From GCA-2861595 sp035526335 (lineage in GTDB: Bacteria; Actinomycetota; Acidimicrobiia; Acidimicrobiales; GCA-2861595): DNA of 64,000 nt. Both the position numbers and the translations under genes were made by a program. The notes under the pieces are model-generated. The model saw only the letters and a list, made by a program, of their open reading frames with translations, was not told the DNA's origin and searched no databases. Shown here in pieces: positions 7,920 to 15,785 of the stretch (positions within the stretch are counted from its first letter, which is position 1; each line of letters begins with the position of its first letter). The DNA is taken from positions 50,619-114,618 of the forward strand of contig DATLCN010000046.1 of NCBI GenBank assembly GCA_035526335.1, given 5' to 3'.

Positions 7920-9170
7920 TCAGCGAGAAGGAGCGAGCCGGGCGATCGCGGCCACGGCCTTGTAGGCCGCTTCGGCCGGGCCCAACTCGTCGGGGCGCAG
8001 AAGGTTGGCCATGATCCGGAGGATCCACTCCATCAGGGTCCTCGACCTCATCCCTGTGCTCACCAGTGCCCGCATGAGCTGGGGGTGACCGATGATCCTG
8101 ACGAAGGCGCGGGCCACCTTGAAGTACAGCTCGTACTCGGCGGCGACCTGGCGGGAGTACCCCTGCAAGGCGCCGGCGTCACCGGTCTCCAGGGCGGTTC
8201 CCACTGCTCCGGCCGCCATACGGCCGGTCTCGTAGGCGTAGCAGATGCCTTCGCCGTTGAAGGGGTTGATGGCGCCGCTGGCGTCGCCGATGACGAGATG
8301 ACTCGGTCCCGCACTCGGGTTCACGGAGAAGGCCATGGGCAGCTTCCCTCCGGTGGGCGCGCCGCAGGAGGTCGCCGGGCGGATGTCCCACGAGGCCGGC
8401 GCCGTCTCGGCGAACGAAGTCATCAGGTGGCTGGTGTTCACGTCCTTCCACTTCTTGAAGGTGGACAGCAGACCGATGCCGACGTTGATCCGCCCGTCGC
8501 CCACCGGGAAGATCCATCCGTACCCCGGCAGGTTGTTGCCGGAGCGGTCACGAAGGTCGAGGTGGCTCTCTATCCAGGGCTCGTCGTGGCGGGGCGAGGT
8601 GTAGTAGCCGCGGATTGCCATGCCCAGTGGGTAGGCACGGTCACGGCTGGTGCCCATCGCCCGCCCGAAGCGGGAGTTGGCTCCGTCGGCGACCACCACG
8701 TACCGGGCCCGCACCTCCTCGGTGTTGCCGCTTTCCTTGTGCTTGAGCACTGCTCCGGTGACCCGGTCGCCATCGGCGAGAGGGGCGACGGCCTCGGTCT
8801 CCTGCCACACGGTGGCGCCGGCCTTCTGTGCCCGCTCCGCCACCAGCGCGTCGAGATCCTTGCGGGTGACGACGTACCCGTAGCTGGGGAAGTCGGGGTG
8901 CTCGGGCCATTTCAGCTCGAGGGTGCGCCCGAAGGCCAGGGACCTGAGGCCGTCGAAGCGGTGATGGCCCGCCAGCTCGTCGGCCAGACCCATGTCCTGG
9001 AGCTGCTTCACCGACCGGGGCGTGAGGCCGTCTCCGCAGGTCTTCTCTCTCGGGTAGCGCTTCTTCTCCGCCACCGCCACGTCGTGACCGGCCAGCGCCA
9101 GCCAGTATGCGCACGACGCCCCGGCAGGTCCGCCCCCGACGACCAGGACGTCGTGGGCTGGGCCGGTCAC
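7920..9170 (-). CDS. geranylgeranyl reductase family FAD-dependent oxidoreductase
   Basis: A 416-residue flavoprotein. DVLVVGGGPAGASCAYWLALAGHDVAV at the N-terminus binds FAD, EKKRYPREKTCGDGLTPR is the substrate-side signature of the family, and VIGDASGAINPFNGEGICYA is the second FAD motif. Family members reduce isoprenoid double bonds, for example the menaquinone side chain (MenJ) or archaeal-type lipids. Here the neighbours (cytochromes and two complex I operons) favour a menaquinone role, which is inference. The GTG start overlaps the stop of the upstream cytochrome c gene (GTGA), so the two are co-translated. An upstream in-frame extension reads as low-complexity Arg-rich sequence and is rejected. 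Confidence 0.85.
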   Translation of the reverse strand: MTGPAHDVLVVGGGPAGASCAYWLALAGHDVAVAEKKRYPREKTCGDGLTPRSVKQLQDMGLADELAGHHRFDGLRSLAFGRTLELKWPEHPDFPSYGYVVTRKDLDALVAERAQKAGATVWQETEAVAPLADGDRVTGAVLKHKESGNTEEVRARYVVVADGANSRFGRAMGTSRDRAYPLGMAIRGYYTSPRHDEPWIESHLDLRDRSGNNLPGYGWIFPVGDGRINVGIGLLSTFKKWKDVNTSHLMTSFAETAPASWDIRPATSCGAPTGGKLPMAFSVNPSAGPSHLVIGDASGAINPFNGEGICYAYETGRMAAGAVGTALETGDAGALQGYSRQVAAEYELYFKVARAFVRIIGHPQLMRALVSTGMRSRTLMEWILRIMANLLRPDELGPAEAAYKAVAAIARLAPSR

Positions 9171-9826
9171 AGCTTCTCGCGCTCGTAGGCGACTACCGCC
9201 TTGATCTCCGCGTCGGAGAGACCGGGGAAGCCCGGCATGATGCCCTTGGCCGGCCCGCGCTGGCCGCCGGGTCGGTCGGGGTCGCCGTAGGGCTGGCCCT
9301 TCACGCCCCCGGAACCGGACTTGATCCACGCCTCGTGGTCGGCCTCTTCAGGGAAGGTGATCGCCGACTCGCCGCCGGCCAGAGCCGGCCCCACGCCGCC
9401 TTCGCCCGCCGCGCCGTGGCACGAGGAGCAGCCCTGCGAGCGGTACACCTGGGCGCCGAGCACGAGAGGGTCGAGGACCTTCTTCTCGCCACGCTCACCG
9501 AACGCTCCCAGGTAGAGGAACCCCCAGAACGGCAGCAGGACGAATAGCGGCATGACCCACATGGGCAGGCGGGTGCGCGCTACGGCTTCAGCGGCGATGT
9601 AGGAGGGGTGAACCGGCTCGTCGACGGCCGCCGGCGGAGCCGACGGTGTCGCCGGCGCCGGCAACGAGGCAGCCTGGTCCGAAGCGGGCGACGCTGCCGG
9701 CGCCACTGCGGGAACGCCACCCTCACCACCAGCCGGGGCCTCGCCACCCTCAGCGCCACCGCCCAGGCCGAGAGCGGCGCGGCGCTCTCGCGACCGGCGC
9801 AGGAGGTGGTCGGGTACTTCTGTCAC
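9167..9826 (-). CDS. membrane-anchored monohaem cytochrome c
   Basis: A 219-residue protein. Residues 1-20 carry TEVPDHLLRRSRERRAALG, residues about 25-70 are an Ala/Pro/Gly-rich linker, about 88-108 form one membrane helix (LPMWVMPLFVLLPFWGFLYLG), and a class-I cytochrome c domain follows with CSSCH at 133-137 and a likely axial Met in GIMPGFPGLSD. It probably carries electrons at the outer face of the membrane from the divergently encoded bc complex to an oxidase. The GTG at 9826 is chosen because its first residues match those of the cytochrome b subunit encoded at 11768, and because a TACAGT box ends 7 nt upstream. Confidence 0.85.
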   Translation of the reverse strand: MTEVPDHLLRRSRERRAALGLGGGAEGGEAPAGGEGGVPAVAPAASPASDQAASLPAPATPSAPPAAVDEPVHPSYIAAEAVARTRLPMWVMPLFVLLPFWGFLYLGAFGERGEKKVLDPLVLGAQVYRSQGCSSCHGAAGEGGVGPALAGGESAITFPEEADHEAWIKSGSGGVKGQPYGDPDRPGGQRGPAKGIMPGFPGLSDAEIKAVVAYEREKL

Positions 9827-9833
9827 CGGCGGG

Positions 9834-9839
9834 ACTGTA
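9834..9839 (-). promoter_or_regulatory. -10 box of the monohaem cytochrome c gene
   Basis: On the minus strand this reads TACAGT, ending 7 nt before GTG 9826. The TANNNT match and the spacing support a leaderless transcript for the cytochrome c / flavoprotein pair. Confidence 0.45.
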
Positions 9840-9971
9840 GTGGCGCGTACCCCGCTCCCACCAGGCACGAACTGGGTGTGCCAGGGCGCCATATCCCGAT
9901 GTGGAGTCGCGAAACGGCGCGTGGTAGAACCGAACCGTGGTTCCTGCGGTGGGGGACGAGCAGCCCTCCGC

Positions 9972-9993
9972 TAGAATGTGAGCGGTTTCACGA
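9972..9993 (+). promoter_or_regulatory. bc-locus promoter -10 with overlapping candidate Rex operator
   Basis: TAGAAT (9972-9977) is a strong -10 box. Overlapping its end, ATGTGAG (9976-9982), CGGT, TTCACGA (9987-9993) matches the Rex consensus TTGTGAA-N4-TTCACAA at 11 of 14 fixed positions. Transcription would begin near 9984, inside the operator, giving a leader of about 27 nt with a GGAAGAG ribosome site before ATG 10011. The site could place the bc locus, and by read-through the nuo operon, under NADH control. Confidence 0.55.
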
Positions 9994-10010
9994 GTCACGG
10001 AAGAGAGTGG

Positions 10011-10472
10011 ATGGTCGCCTTCCTGGTATCACTGATCATCACAATCGGGATGTGCGGCATCATCGTGCTCGTGGGCAAACGGCGGCCTCCCGGAACCCCC
10101 GTCACATGGGGCGAGGCGTTCGTGGCCGCGACGTTCATGTTCGCTCTCATGCTCCTCATGTACGGCGTCGTGCCGAACCAGTGGCTCGCCTGGTCCGACA
10201 ACGAGCTGGGCTGGCGGAGCGACTCCCTCGGCATCCCGACCCCATTCGGCCGCCTGTTCGAGGACGGCCTCCGCTTCGGGGGCCGCGGCCAGATCATCAT
10301 CACGGCCCAGGTGGTGCGCGACATCATCGCCACCACCATCTACATCGTGTTCTTCGCCGGCCAGATCGTCGGATGGCTGTGGTGGCAGAAGAAGCGGGGA
10401 CGGCGTCCTGTGGCCGCCGCCGGCGAGATCAAGACCTCCGCGTTCGGGCGACCACTGGCCAGGAAGGCCTGA
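10011..10472 (+). CDS. small membrane protein heading the bc-complex locus
   Basis: A 153-residue protein of no family I can name. Hydrophobic helices lie at about 2-22 (VAFLVSLIITIGMCGIIVLVG), 37-57 (FVAATFMFALMLLMYGVVP) and 104-125 (VRDIIATTIYIVFFAGQIVGWLW). The loop between helices two and three holds WLAWSDNELGWRSDSLG. Position suggests an accessory or assembly subunit of the quinol:cytochrome c reductase. ATG 10011 is preceded by GGAAGAG; a GTG at 9978 in the same frame overlaps the -10 box and is unlikely. The gap to the ferredoxin gene is 13 nt. Confidence 0.7.
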   Translation: MVAFLVSLIITIGMCGIIVLVGKRRPPGTPVTWGEAFVAATFMFALMLLMYGVVPNQWLAWSDNELGWRSDSLGIPTPFGRLFEDGLRFGGRGQIIITAQVVRDIIATTIYIVFFAGQIVGWLWWQKKRGRRPVAAAGEIKTSAFGRPLARKA

Positions 10473-10485
10473 GGAAGGAGCACCG

Positions 10486-10899
10486 ATGGCGAAAACGGAT
10501 GCGAACCCTCCCCTGCCCTCGTTCCCGGGCGAGTACGTGCTCACCGAGGTCGAGCCCTCTGCACTCTCGATGTCGGTCAAGCCCAAGCAGTTCCTCCACA
10601 TCGACCAGTCCGAATGCATCATGTGCGAGGGCTGCGTGGACATCTGCCCGTGGAAGTGCATCCACATGCTGTCCACGGACACCATCACCGACGCGGTCAA
10701 CACCGAGCAACCCGGCCTCGATCCCGACGACCACGTCGTCTTCGTGGTCGACGAGGACGTCTGCACCCGTTGCGGCCTGTGCGTCGACCGCTGCCCCACC
10801 GGAGTGATCATCATGGGCAAGGCCGGCCTCGGCGCTCGTGACGGCGATCGCCACCAGCGTGACAACAAGCACGGGTACTCCTACGGGATGCGGTTCTAA
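10486..10899 (+). CDS. 2x[4Fe-4S] ferredoxin associated with the bc complex
   Basis: A 137-residue soluble protein with two cluster motifs, CIMCEGCVDICPWKC at about 44-58 and CTRCGLCVDRCP at about 92-103. Each supplies the CxxCxxCxxxC(P) ligand set of a bacterial-type dicluster ferredoxin. About 40 residues precede the first cluster and a polar tail ends in YSYGMRF. A ferredoxin between a membrane protein and cytochrome b is not part of canonical bc1 complexes, so it may be an extra redox subunit or a link to another donor. It follows GAGGAAGGAGC with good spacing to ATG 10486. Confidence 0.88.
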   Translation: MAKTDANPPLPSFPGEYVLTEVEPSALSMSVKPKQFLHIDQSECIMCEGCVDICPWKCIHMLSTDTITDAVNTEQPGLDPDDHVVFVVDEDVCTRCGLCVDRCPTGVIIMGKAGLGARDGDRHQRDNKHGYSYGMRF

Positions 10900-10923
10900 G
10901 GGCCGAGGGGAGCACCGAACGAG

Positions 10924-11703
10924 ATGGCCAAGCGCCTGGCAGCAAGAGAGCACTTCTCCAAGAAAATGGCGGAGCGCATGGAGTCGATGCAGGGCTCTCA
11001 GATCTGGGGCTCGATCTTCCGACCCGGTTCCATCTTCCGCAAGGGCTACACCGACAGCCCGAGGAACCGCTCCTACGTGATCATGAACTCGGTGATGTAC
11101 CACCTTCACCCGGTGAAGGTGAAGCGCCACGCGGTGAAGGTGAGCTACACCCTCTGCCTGGGCGGCCTGTCGTTCTTCCTGTTCATGCTCCTGACCGTCA
11201 CGGGCATCTTCCTGATGTTCTTCTACAGACCCACCGCCGCTCAGGCCTGGAACGACATCTCCACCCTTCACACATCTGTGGCCTTCGGCCTGCTCGTCCG
11301 CAACATGCACCGATGGGCGGCTCACCTGATGGTGCTGTCGGTGTTCCTCCACATGGCGCGGGTCTTCTACCACGGCGCCTACAAGCCGCCCCGGGAGTTC
11401 AACTGGGTGATCGGCGTCGTGTTGCTCACTCTCACGCTGTTGCTGTCGTTCACCGGTTACCTGCTGCCGTGGGACCAGCTGGCGCTATGGGCGGTGACGG
11501 TGGGAACGAACATGATGGGCTACACCCCGGTGTTCGGCAGTCAGGTCCGCTTCGTGCTGCTCGGCGGCGTCGAGATCGGCACCGACACCCTGTTGCGATG
11601 GTACGTACTGCACGTGCTGATGCTTCCCTTCGTCATCGTCATCTTCATGGCTGTCCATTTCTGGCGGGTCCGCAAGGACGGCGGGATCTCCGGACCGCTG
11701 TAG
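10924..11703 (+). CDS. cytochrome b, N-terminal (b6-like) subunit
   Basis: A 259-residue integral membrane protein corresponding to the four-helix N-terminal half of cytochrome b. It has a long basic cytoplasmic extension (residues 1-70). Haem-ligand histidines are in RNMHRWAAHLMVLSVFLHM and RWYVLHVLML...AVHFW. The C-terminus RKDGGISGPL closely resembles the end of cytochrome b6. It holds the two b haems that carry electrons across the membrane from menaquinol. The C-terminal half is a separate gene downstream, so this is a split, b6f-type arrangement rather than the single QcrB of most actinobacteria. Confidence 0.9.
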   Translation: MAKRLAAREHFSKKMAERMESMQGSQIWGSIFRPGSIFRKGYTDSPRNRSYVIMNSVMYHLHPVKVKRHAVKVSYTLCLGGLSFFLFMLLTVTGIFLMFFYRPTAAQAWNDISTLHTSVAFGLLVRNMHRWAAHLMVLSVFLHMARVFYHGAYKPPREFNWVIGVVLLTLTLLLSFTGYLLPWDQLALWAVTVGTNMMGYTPVFGSQVRFVLLGGVEIGTDTLLRWYVLHVLMLPFVIVIFMAVHFWRVRKDGGISGPL

Positions 11704-11767
11704 ACGACGATGACCCAGCCTCTCGACACAGCATCTGCACCGATCCGGCGAGCCCGCGGAGGTAGCC

Positions 11768-12535
11768 ATGGCTGAGGTGCCCGAACACCTTCTGCGTCGC
11801 TCCCAGGAACGGCGTGCCTTCCTCGGCGGCCAAGGCGGCGGTGCCTCGTCCGGCGGTGGCGGCGGCGGCGGCGACGCTCCCGCCGATGACCCCGACAAGA
11901 TCCCGGCCGGGCTGCTCCAGAGCAGTGCCGGCGGCAGCGCCGGGGGTACGGCCACGGCAACCGCGCCTGTGGCCACCGGCGCGGCAGCTTCCGCAGGTGC
12001 GCAGGCGCCGGCCGCCGGCATGGTCGGCCCCGCCGGGCACACCCAGCGCCTGCTCACCGTGGTGAAGGCCGGCTCCATACAGGACGTCAAAGCCACGCCC
12101 ACCGACAAGGTGCACGTCTGGCCCCATCTCCTGGTGGTGGAGTTCGTCGCCACCCTCGCCATGACGGCCTTCGTCTTCGTCTTCTCCGCCTTCGTCAACG
12201 CGCCGTTGCTGGGCATGGCCAACCCGAACCTGACGCCCAATCCGTCGAAGGCGCCGTGGTACTTCCTCGGTCTTCAGGAGCTGCTGACCATGTTCCACCC
12301 GATGGTCGCCGGCGTCACCATCCCCGGCATGGGCCTGTTCGTGCTCGGTGCCGCCGGCTTCATCGACAAGAACCCCAAGAGCAAGCCGGAGGACCGGAAG
12401 TTCGCCATCGCCCTCATGACCATGTTCCTGGTGTTCTGGGCCACCCTCGTCATCATCGGGTCGTTCTTCCGAGGAGAGGGCTTCAACTTCATCCTTCCCT
12501 GGCATCAGGGCGTCCACGAGATCTTCGACCTGTGA
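11768..12535 (+). CDS. cytochrome b, C-terminal (subunit IV-like) subunit
   Basis: A 255-residue protein. Residues 2-18 read AEVPEHLLRRSQERRAF, nearly the same as the start of the monohaem cytochrome c encoded at 9826. A Gly/Ala/Pro-rich linker covers about 20-85, and three membrane helices follow from about 120. The quinol-oxidation motif PEWY of subunit IV appears as APWYFLGLQELL, so the usual Glu is absent. It pairs with the b6-like subunit and Rieske protein. The ATG has GAGGTAGCC just upstream. The 64 nt after the b6-like gene hold no other gene. Confidence 0.88.
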   Translation: MAEVPEHLLRRSQERRAFLGGQGGGASSGGGGGGGDAPADDPDKIPAGLLQSSAGGSAGGTATATAPVATGAAASAGAQAPAAGMVGPAGHTQRLLTVVKAGSIQDVKATPTDKVHVWPHLLVVEFVATLAMTAFVFVFSAFVNAPLLGMANPNLTPNPSKAPWYFLGLQELLTMFHPMVAGVTIPGMGLFVLGAAGFIDKNPKSKPEDRKFAIALMTMFLVFWATLVIIGSFFRGEGFNFILPWHQGVHEIFDL

Positions 12536-12572
12536 GTCTCGCCTCGCAAGCGCAGCTCGCTCGGCGGGCTTT

Positions 12573-12601
12573 GTCGGGCTGCGCCCGACCCGCGGAGCGG
12601 G
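12573..12601. other. two adjacent GC-rich hairpins in the gap before the Rieske gene
   Basis: The 147-nt gap 12536-12682 holds GTCGGGC/GCCCGAC (12573-12579 and 12583-12589, 3-nt loop), directly followed by CCCGC/GCGGG (12589-12593 and 12597-12601). A T-rich CTCTTTTTC follows at about 12617-12625. It may be a partial terminator or an mRNA-stability element in the bc operon, or a dispersed intergenic repeat; other genome copies cannot be checked here. Confidence 0.4.
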
Positions 12602-12682
12602 ATCGGGCTTCGCACCTCTTTTTCGGGCGGCATTTATGGGGCCCGCCTTCGGCGGCGTCGGTGGTCGCCGCCCGGGAGAACC

Positions 12683-13501
12683 ATGTCCGGTAGCGCGATT
12701 GTCGTAGTCGCCACCCTCGCCCTCGTCGGGCTCGGGGCGTTGTTCGTGTTCACGACCTCGTCTCGTCGGGATCGGGTGTCGGCTCTGGGGAAGGCCGACA
12801 AGACCGACATCGAGGCTCCAGGACCGTCCGGGCGGGCCGTGGAGCGCTCCGCCGACGCGGCCAGGGAGGGCGGTGCCGGCCTGGCTGTCGCCCCGACGTC
12901 GGCCCCGCTGGCGCTCCGGGCCCCCATGGACACGGAGACGCTGGGCGTAACCCGGCGCCAGTTCCTCAACCGCAGCATCGTCAACTTCTTCGGCCTGGGC
13001 CTCGCCGGGTTCGGCGCCGCCTCGATCGGGTTCCTGTGGCCCACCCTGTCGGGCGGCTTCGGGTCGAAGATCAAAGCAGGCAAGCTCGACGAGATCCTGG
13101 GCCAGATCCGCACCGAGCGGGCGCCGTACTACGTGGCCTCCGCCCGCACGTGGATCACCGTGTTCCCCACCGACGCCGTGGGCAAGGCCGAGAAGGCCTA
13201 CACCGGCGCCGTTCTCGAGGGAATGAAGGAGGGAGTGGTGGCCCTTTACCAGAAGTGCGTCCACCTCGGCTGCCGCGTTCCGTGGTGCAAGAGCTCGCAG
13301 TGGTTCGAATGTCCCTGCCACGGGTCCAAGTACAACCGTGTCGGCGAGAAGAAGGGCGGCCCGGCTCCCCGTGGGCTCGATCGCTTCGGCGTGGAGGTCC
13401 AGGGCGGCGTCCTGCTGATCGACACCAAGCAGATCATCCAGGGGCCGCCCATCGGAGTCAACACCACCGGCCAGGAGGCTGAAGGGCCTCACTGCGCATG
13501 A
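12683..13501 (+). CDS. Rieske [2Fe-2S] protein of the quinol:cytochrome c reductase
   Basis: A 272-residue protein with an N-terminal helix (4-23), a polar linker, then VTRRQFLNRS (89-98), a twin-arginine motif ahead of a second hydrophobic helix (about 99-120) that anchors the domain. The Rieske fold carries CVHLGC (192-197) and CPCHGS (210-215): Cys192, His194, Cys210 and His213 are cluster ligands and Cys197-Cys212 the likely disulfide. It takes the first electron from menaquinol and passes it to cytochrome c. The twin-arginine motif after an extra N-terminal helix matches actinobacterial QcrA. The stop overlaps the next ATG by 4 nt. Confidence 0.93.
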   Translation: MSGSAIVVVATLALVGLGALFVFTTSSRRDRVSALGKADKTDIEAPGPSGRAVERSADAAREGGAGLAVAPTSAPLALRAPMDTETLGVTRRQFLNRSIVNFFGLGLAGFGAASIGFLWPTLSGGFGSKIKAGKLDEILGQIRTERAPYYVASARTWITVFPTDAVGKAEKAYTGAVLEGMKEGVVALYQKCVHLGCRVPWCKSSQWFECPCHGSKYNRVGEKKGGPAPRGLDRFGVEVQGGVLLIDTKQIIQGPPIGVNTTGQEAEGPHCA

Positions 13502-14529
13502 GCGGACCCACGCTGGTGCTGGCCGTCAGCACGCAGCAGAAGCTGGCGGCGATCACGGTCATCCTCCTCTTCATCGGATGGCTGGCGTACATAGCCACCC
13601 ATCTGCGCCGCGCCGAGAAGCCCCCGCCCGGCTCGGAGATCGAGCTGGCTCCCAACCGGAAGCCCTATTTCGACGACGAGGCGCTGGAGGGCCCCCGGCT
13701 CGATCGGGCGCTCACCGGCGCCCTGGTGCTGATGGTCACCGTCGCCGTGGGTCTGCCCGTGTACTGGGCCAACGAGCCGGGCCGTCAGGCGGGAGCGGTC
13801 CGCGGGTTCGATCACCGCGCCGCCAAGCGGGGGTTCGTCCTGTTCCAGCCCGCCGATTCTCCAGTGCCCGCCGGCAACATCGGCAAGTTCGGCTGTGGTG
13901 GTTGCCACGGCACCGAGGGACAGGGTGGCGCCGCCACCTACTCCCTCGCCGACCCTCTCCACCCGGACAATCCGCCCCGCCAGGTGCAGTGGGCCGCACC
14001 CGCGCTCGACACCGTGGCTCTGCGCTACACGAAGGACCAGATCAAGGCGGTCCTCGTCTACGGCCGGCTGAACACCCCCATGCCCCCGTGGGGTGTGCTG
14101 GGCGGCGGCCCCATGAACGACCAGCAGATCACCGACCTCATCGCCTACCTGCAGAGCATCGCCCTCGATCCGGAGAAGGCCCAGAACGCAGCGCTCCAGG
14201 AGTTCGGTACCGACGGCGGGAAGTTGTTCAACGGCTTCTGCGCCCGCTGCCACACCAAGGGATGGTCGTACGGCGAGCCCGAGCAGGCGGGCGCCGGCGC
14301 GTTCGGGCCGCCGCTCACAGGAGGCGCCACCCTGAACCAGTTCCCGAACGTCAGCGACCACGTCGACTTCATCAGAGAAGGTTCTCCCGGTGATCCGGGC
14401 ACCCCATACGGCAGGAACTACGGCGAGCGCGGGGTCCTGGGCTACGAAGGTGGCGGCATGCCGTTCTTCGGCAAGATGCTGACCGCCGAGCAGATAAAGG
14501 CCATCGTCGCCTATGAACGGAGCCTGTGA
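13498..14529 (+). CDS. dihaem cytochrome c subunit of the quinol:cytochrome c reductase
   Basis: A 343-residue protein with membrane helices at about 17-34 and 71-90 and two cytochrome c domains, each with one haem site: CGGCH at 133-137 and CARCH at 248-252. Likely axial methionines are in NTPMPPWG and GGMPFFGKML. It fills the role of QcrC, receiving electrons from the Rieske centre and passing them to the oxidase, possibly through the monohaem cytochrome encoded at 9826. ATG 13498 sits in an ATGA overlap with the Rieske stop; its own TGA overlaps the next ATG. Confidence 0.92.
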   Translation: MSGPTLVLAVSTQQKLAAITVILLFIGWLAYIATHLRRAEKPPPGSEIELAPNRKPYFDDEALEGPRLDRALTGALVLMVTVAVGLPVYWANEPGRQAGAVRGFDHRAAKRGFVLFQPADSPVPAGNIGKFGCGGCHGTEGQGGAATYSLADPLHPDNPPRQVQWAAPALDTVALRYTKDQIKAVLVYGRLNTPMPPWGVLGGGPMNDQQITDLIAYLQSIALDPEKAQNAALQEFGTDGGKLFNGFCARCHTKGWSYGEPEQAGAGAFGPPLTGGATLNQFPNVSDHVDFIREGSPGDPGTPYGRNYGERGVLGYEGGGMPFFGKMLTAEQIKAIVAYERSL

Positions 14530-15302
14530 TGGAGGTCCTGCTCGCCGCCTTGAAGTGGGACCCCCAGATCCGTGGCGCGTCCATCGTGCTGGCGGGGATC
14601 TTCGTCCTCATGGGCAGCGTGTACCTGTTGCTCTCCACCAACATGGGTGCTCGGGTCGGTTTCCTCCTGACCGTCGCCGGGATCTCCGGCTGGTTCACGG
14701 TGATGGGGGCGGTATGGATGGTCTTCGGCATCGGGCTCAAGGGTTCGGAACCGGAGTGGAGGGTCCTCGAGGTGATCGACGGGGAGATGGCCCAGTCGAC
14801 GCAGGACGTGGTGGCCGGGTTCCCCGACAACTGGAAGTCGCTGAAGTCAGGTGACGCGGGGTTGGCCGACGCCCAGGCCGCTGCTGACCACGTCCTTGCA
14901 CCGGCGGCGGCCGAGACTGGTGGCCACGGCGAGGAGGCCGGCGGGGGTGAGCCCGAAGAGAAGTTCGAGTCGCCGTTCAAGAAGACGGACGACTACGTGC
15001 TCCTCGACGGCTATCGCAAGGGGGGCGAGAAGTACCTGCTGACGCTCCGCCACCGGCCCCATTACGCCATCGTGCGGGTGAAGCCGTCGTTCTTCGACAA
15101 GGCCGTGCCCGGCCTCAAGCCCCAGTTGGACCTGACCGCACCGACCACCTCCGTGCTCATGGTCCGTGACCTCGGCAACCTCAGGTTCCCGCCGTTCCTC
15201 TTCACGATAGCCTCCGCGATCTTCTTCGGCGTCACCTGTTACTCGCTCCACCAGAGGGACCGCGAGGTCATGCGCCAGCGGGCGGAGGCGGCTCTGGCGT
15301 AG
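14529..15302 (+). CDS. membrane protein of unknown function between the bc and nuo operons
   Basis: A 257-residue protein I cannot assign to a family. Two helices lie near the N-terminus (about 17-37 and 43-65), an acidic Gly/Glu-rich loop at about 110-150, a beta-rich stretch with LLTLRHRPHYAIVRVKPSFFD, and a third helix near the C-terminus (LRFPPFLFTIASAIFFGVTCYSL, split over about 215-240). Its ATG overlaps the dihaem cytochrome stop, so it belongs to the bc operon and may be an accessory subunit. NuoA follows after 22 nt. Confidence 0.7.
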   Translation: MEVLLAALKWDPQIRGASIVLAGIFVLMGSVYLLLSTNMGARVGFLLTVAGISGWFTVMGAVWMVFGIGLKGSEPEWRVLEVIDGEMAQSTQDVVAGFPDNWKSLKSGDAGLADAQAAADHVLAPAAAETGGHGEEAGGGEPEEKFESPFKKTDDYVLLDGYRKGGEKYLLTLRHRPHYAIVRVKPSFFDKAVPGLKPQLDLTAPTTSVLMVRDLGNLRFPPFLFTIASAIFFGVTCYSLHQRDREVMRQRAEAALA

Positions 15303-15324
15303 CCTCAGCCGGGAGGAGGCCCAC

Positions 15325-15780
15325 ATGAGCGAGTACCTGCCCATACTGACGATGCTGGTGCTGGCGCTCGTCTTCGCGGCGGGGTCGTTCCTCGCCTCGG
15401 CTCTTCTGGCTCCCCGGAAGCCCACGGCGGCCAAATCGGCGCCCTACGAGTGTGGGATCGTGCCCGACAAGGAGCCGGCGGAGAGATTCCCCGTGCGCTT
15501 CTACCTGGTGGCCATGATCTTCATCATCTTCGACATCGAGATCATCTTCATCTACCCGTGGGCCGTCATCTTCCGCCAGCTCGAGTTGTTCGGCCTCATC
15601 GAGATGGTGGTGTTCGCGGTGGCCGTGTTCGTCTCGTTCGTGTACCTGATCAGCAACGGGGCCCTCGACTGGGGCCCCGCCCGACCGGAGCGTGCCATCG
15701 ACCCCATGGGGACCGGCCGCACCAGCGGCTCCACCGTCCGGCGGATCAACCGCACCGGCCAGACGGTCGAGGCGGCCTAG
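15325..15780 (+). CDS. nuoA: NADH-quinone oxidoreductase subunit A (operon 1)
   Basis: A 151-residue membrane subunit with three helices. YECGIVPDKEPAERFPVRFYLVA is the conserved loop that closes the quinone cavity, shown here across residues about 40-60, followed by IIFDIEIIFIYPWAV with its conserved acidic residues. The C-terminus is longer than usual and basic. GGGAGGAGG lies about 6 nt before the ATG. The gene begins 22 nt after the bc-locus membrane protein, so the bc and nuo operons may be one transcript. Confidence 0.93.
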   Translation: MSEYLPILTMLVLALVFAAGSFLASALLAPRKPTAAKSAPYECGIVPDKEPAERFPVRFYLVAMIFIIFDIEIIFIYPWAVIFRQLELFGLIEMVVFAVAVFVSFVYLISNGALDWGPARPERAIDPMGTGRTSGSTVRRINRTGQTVEAA

Positions 15781-15785
15781 CCGTC

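Noticed and set aside
11645..13492. Minus-strand open frame of 615 codons opposite cytochrome b and Rieske genes
   Set aside because: No domain signature and crosses two well-supported genes plus an intergenic gap.
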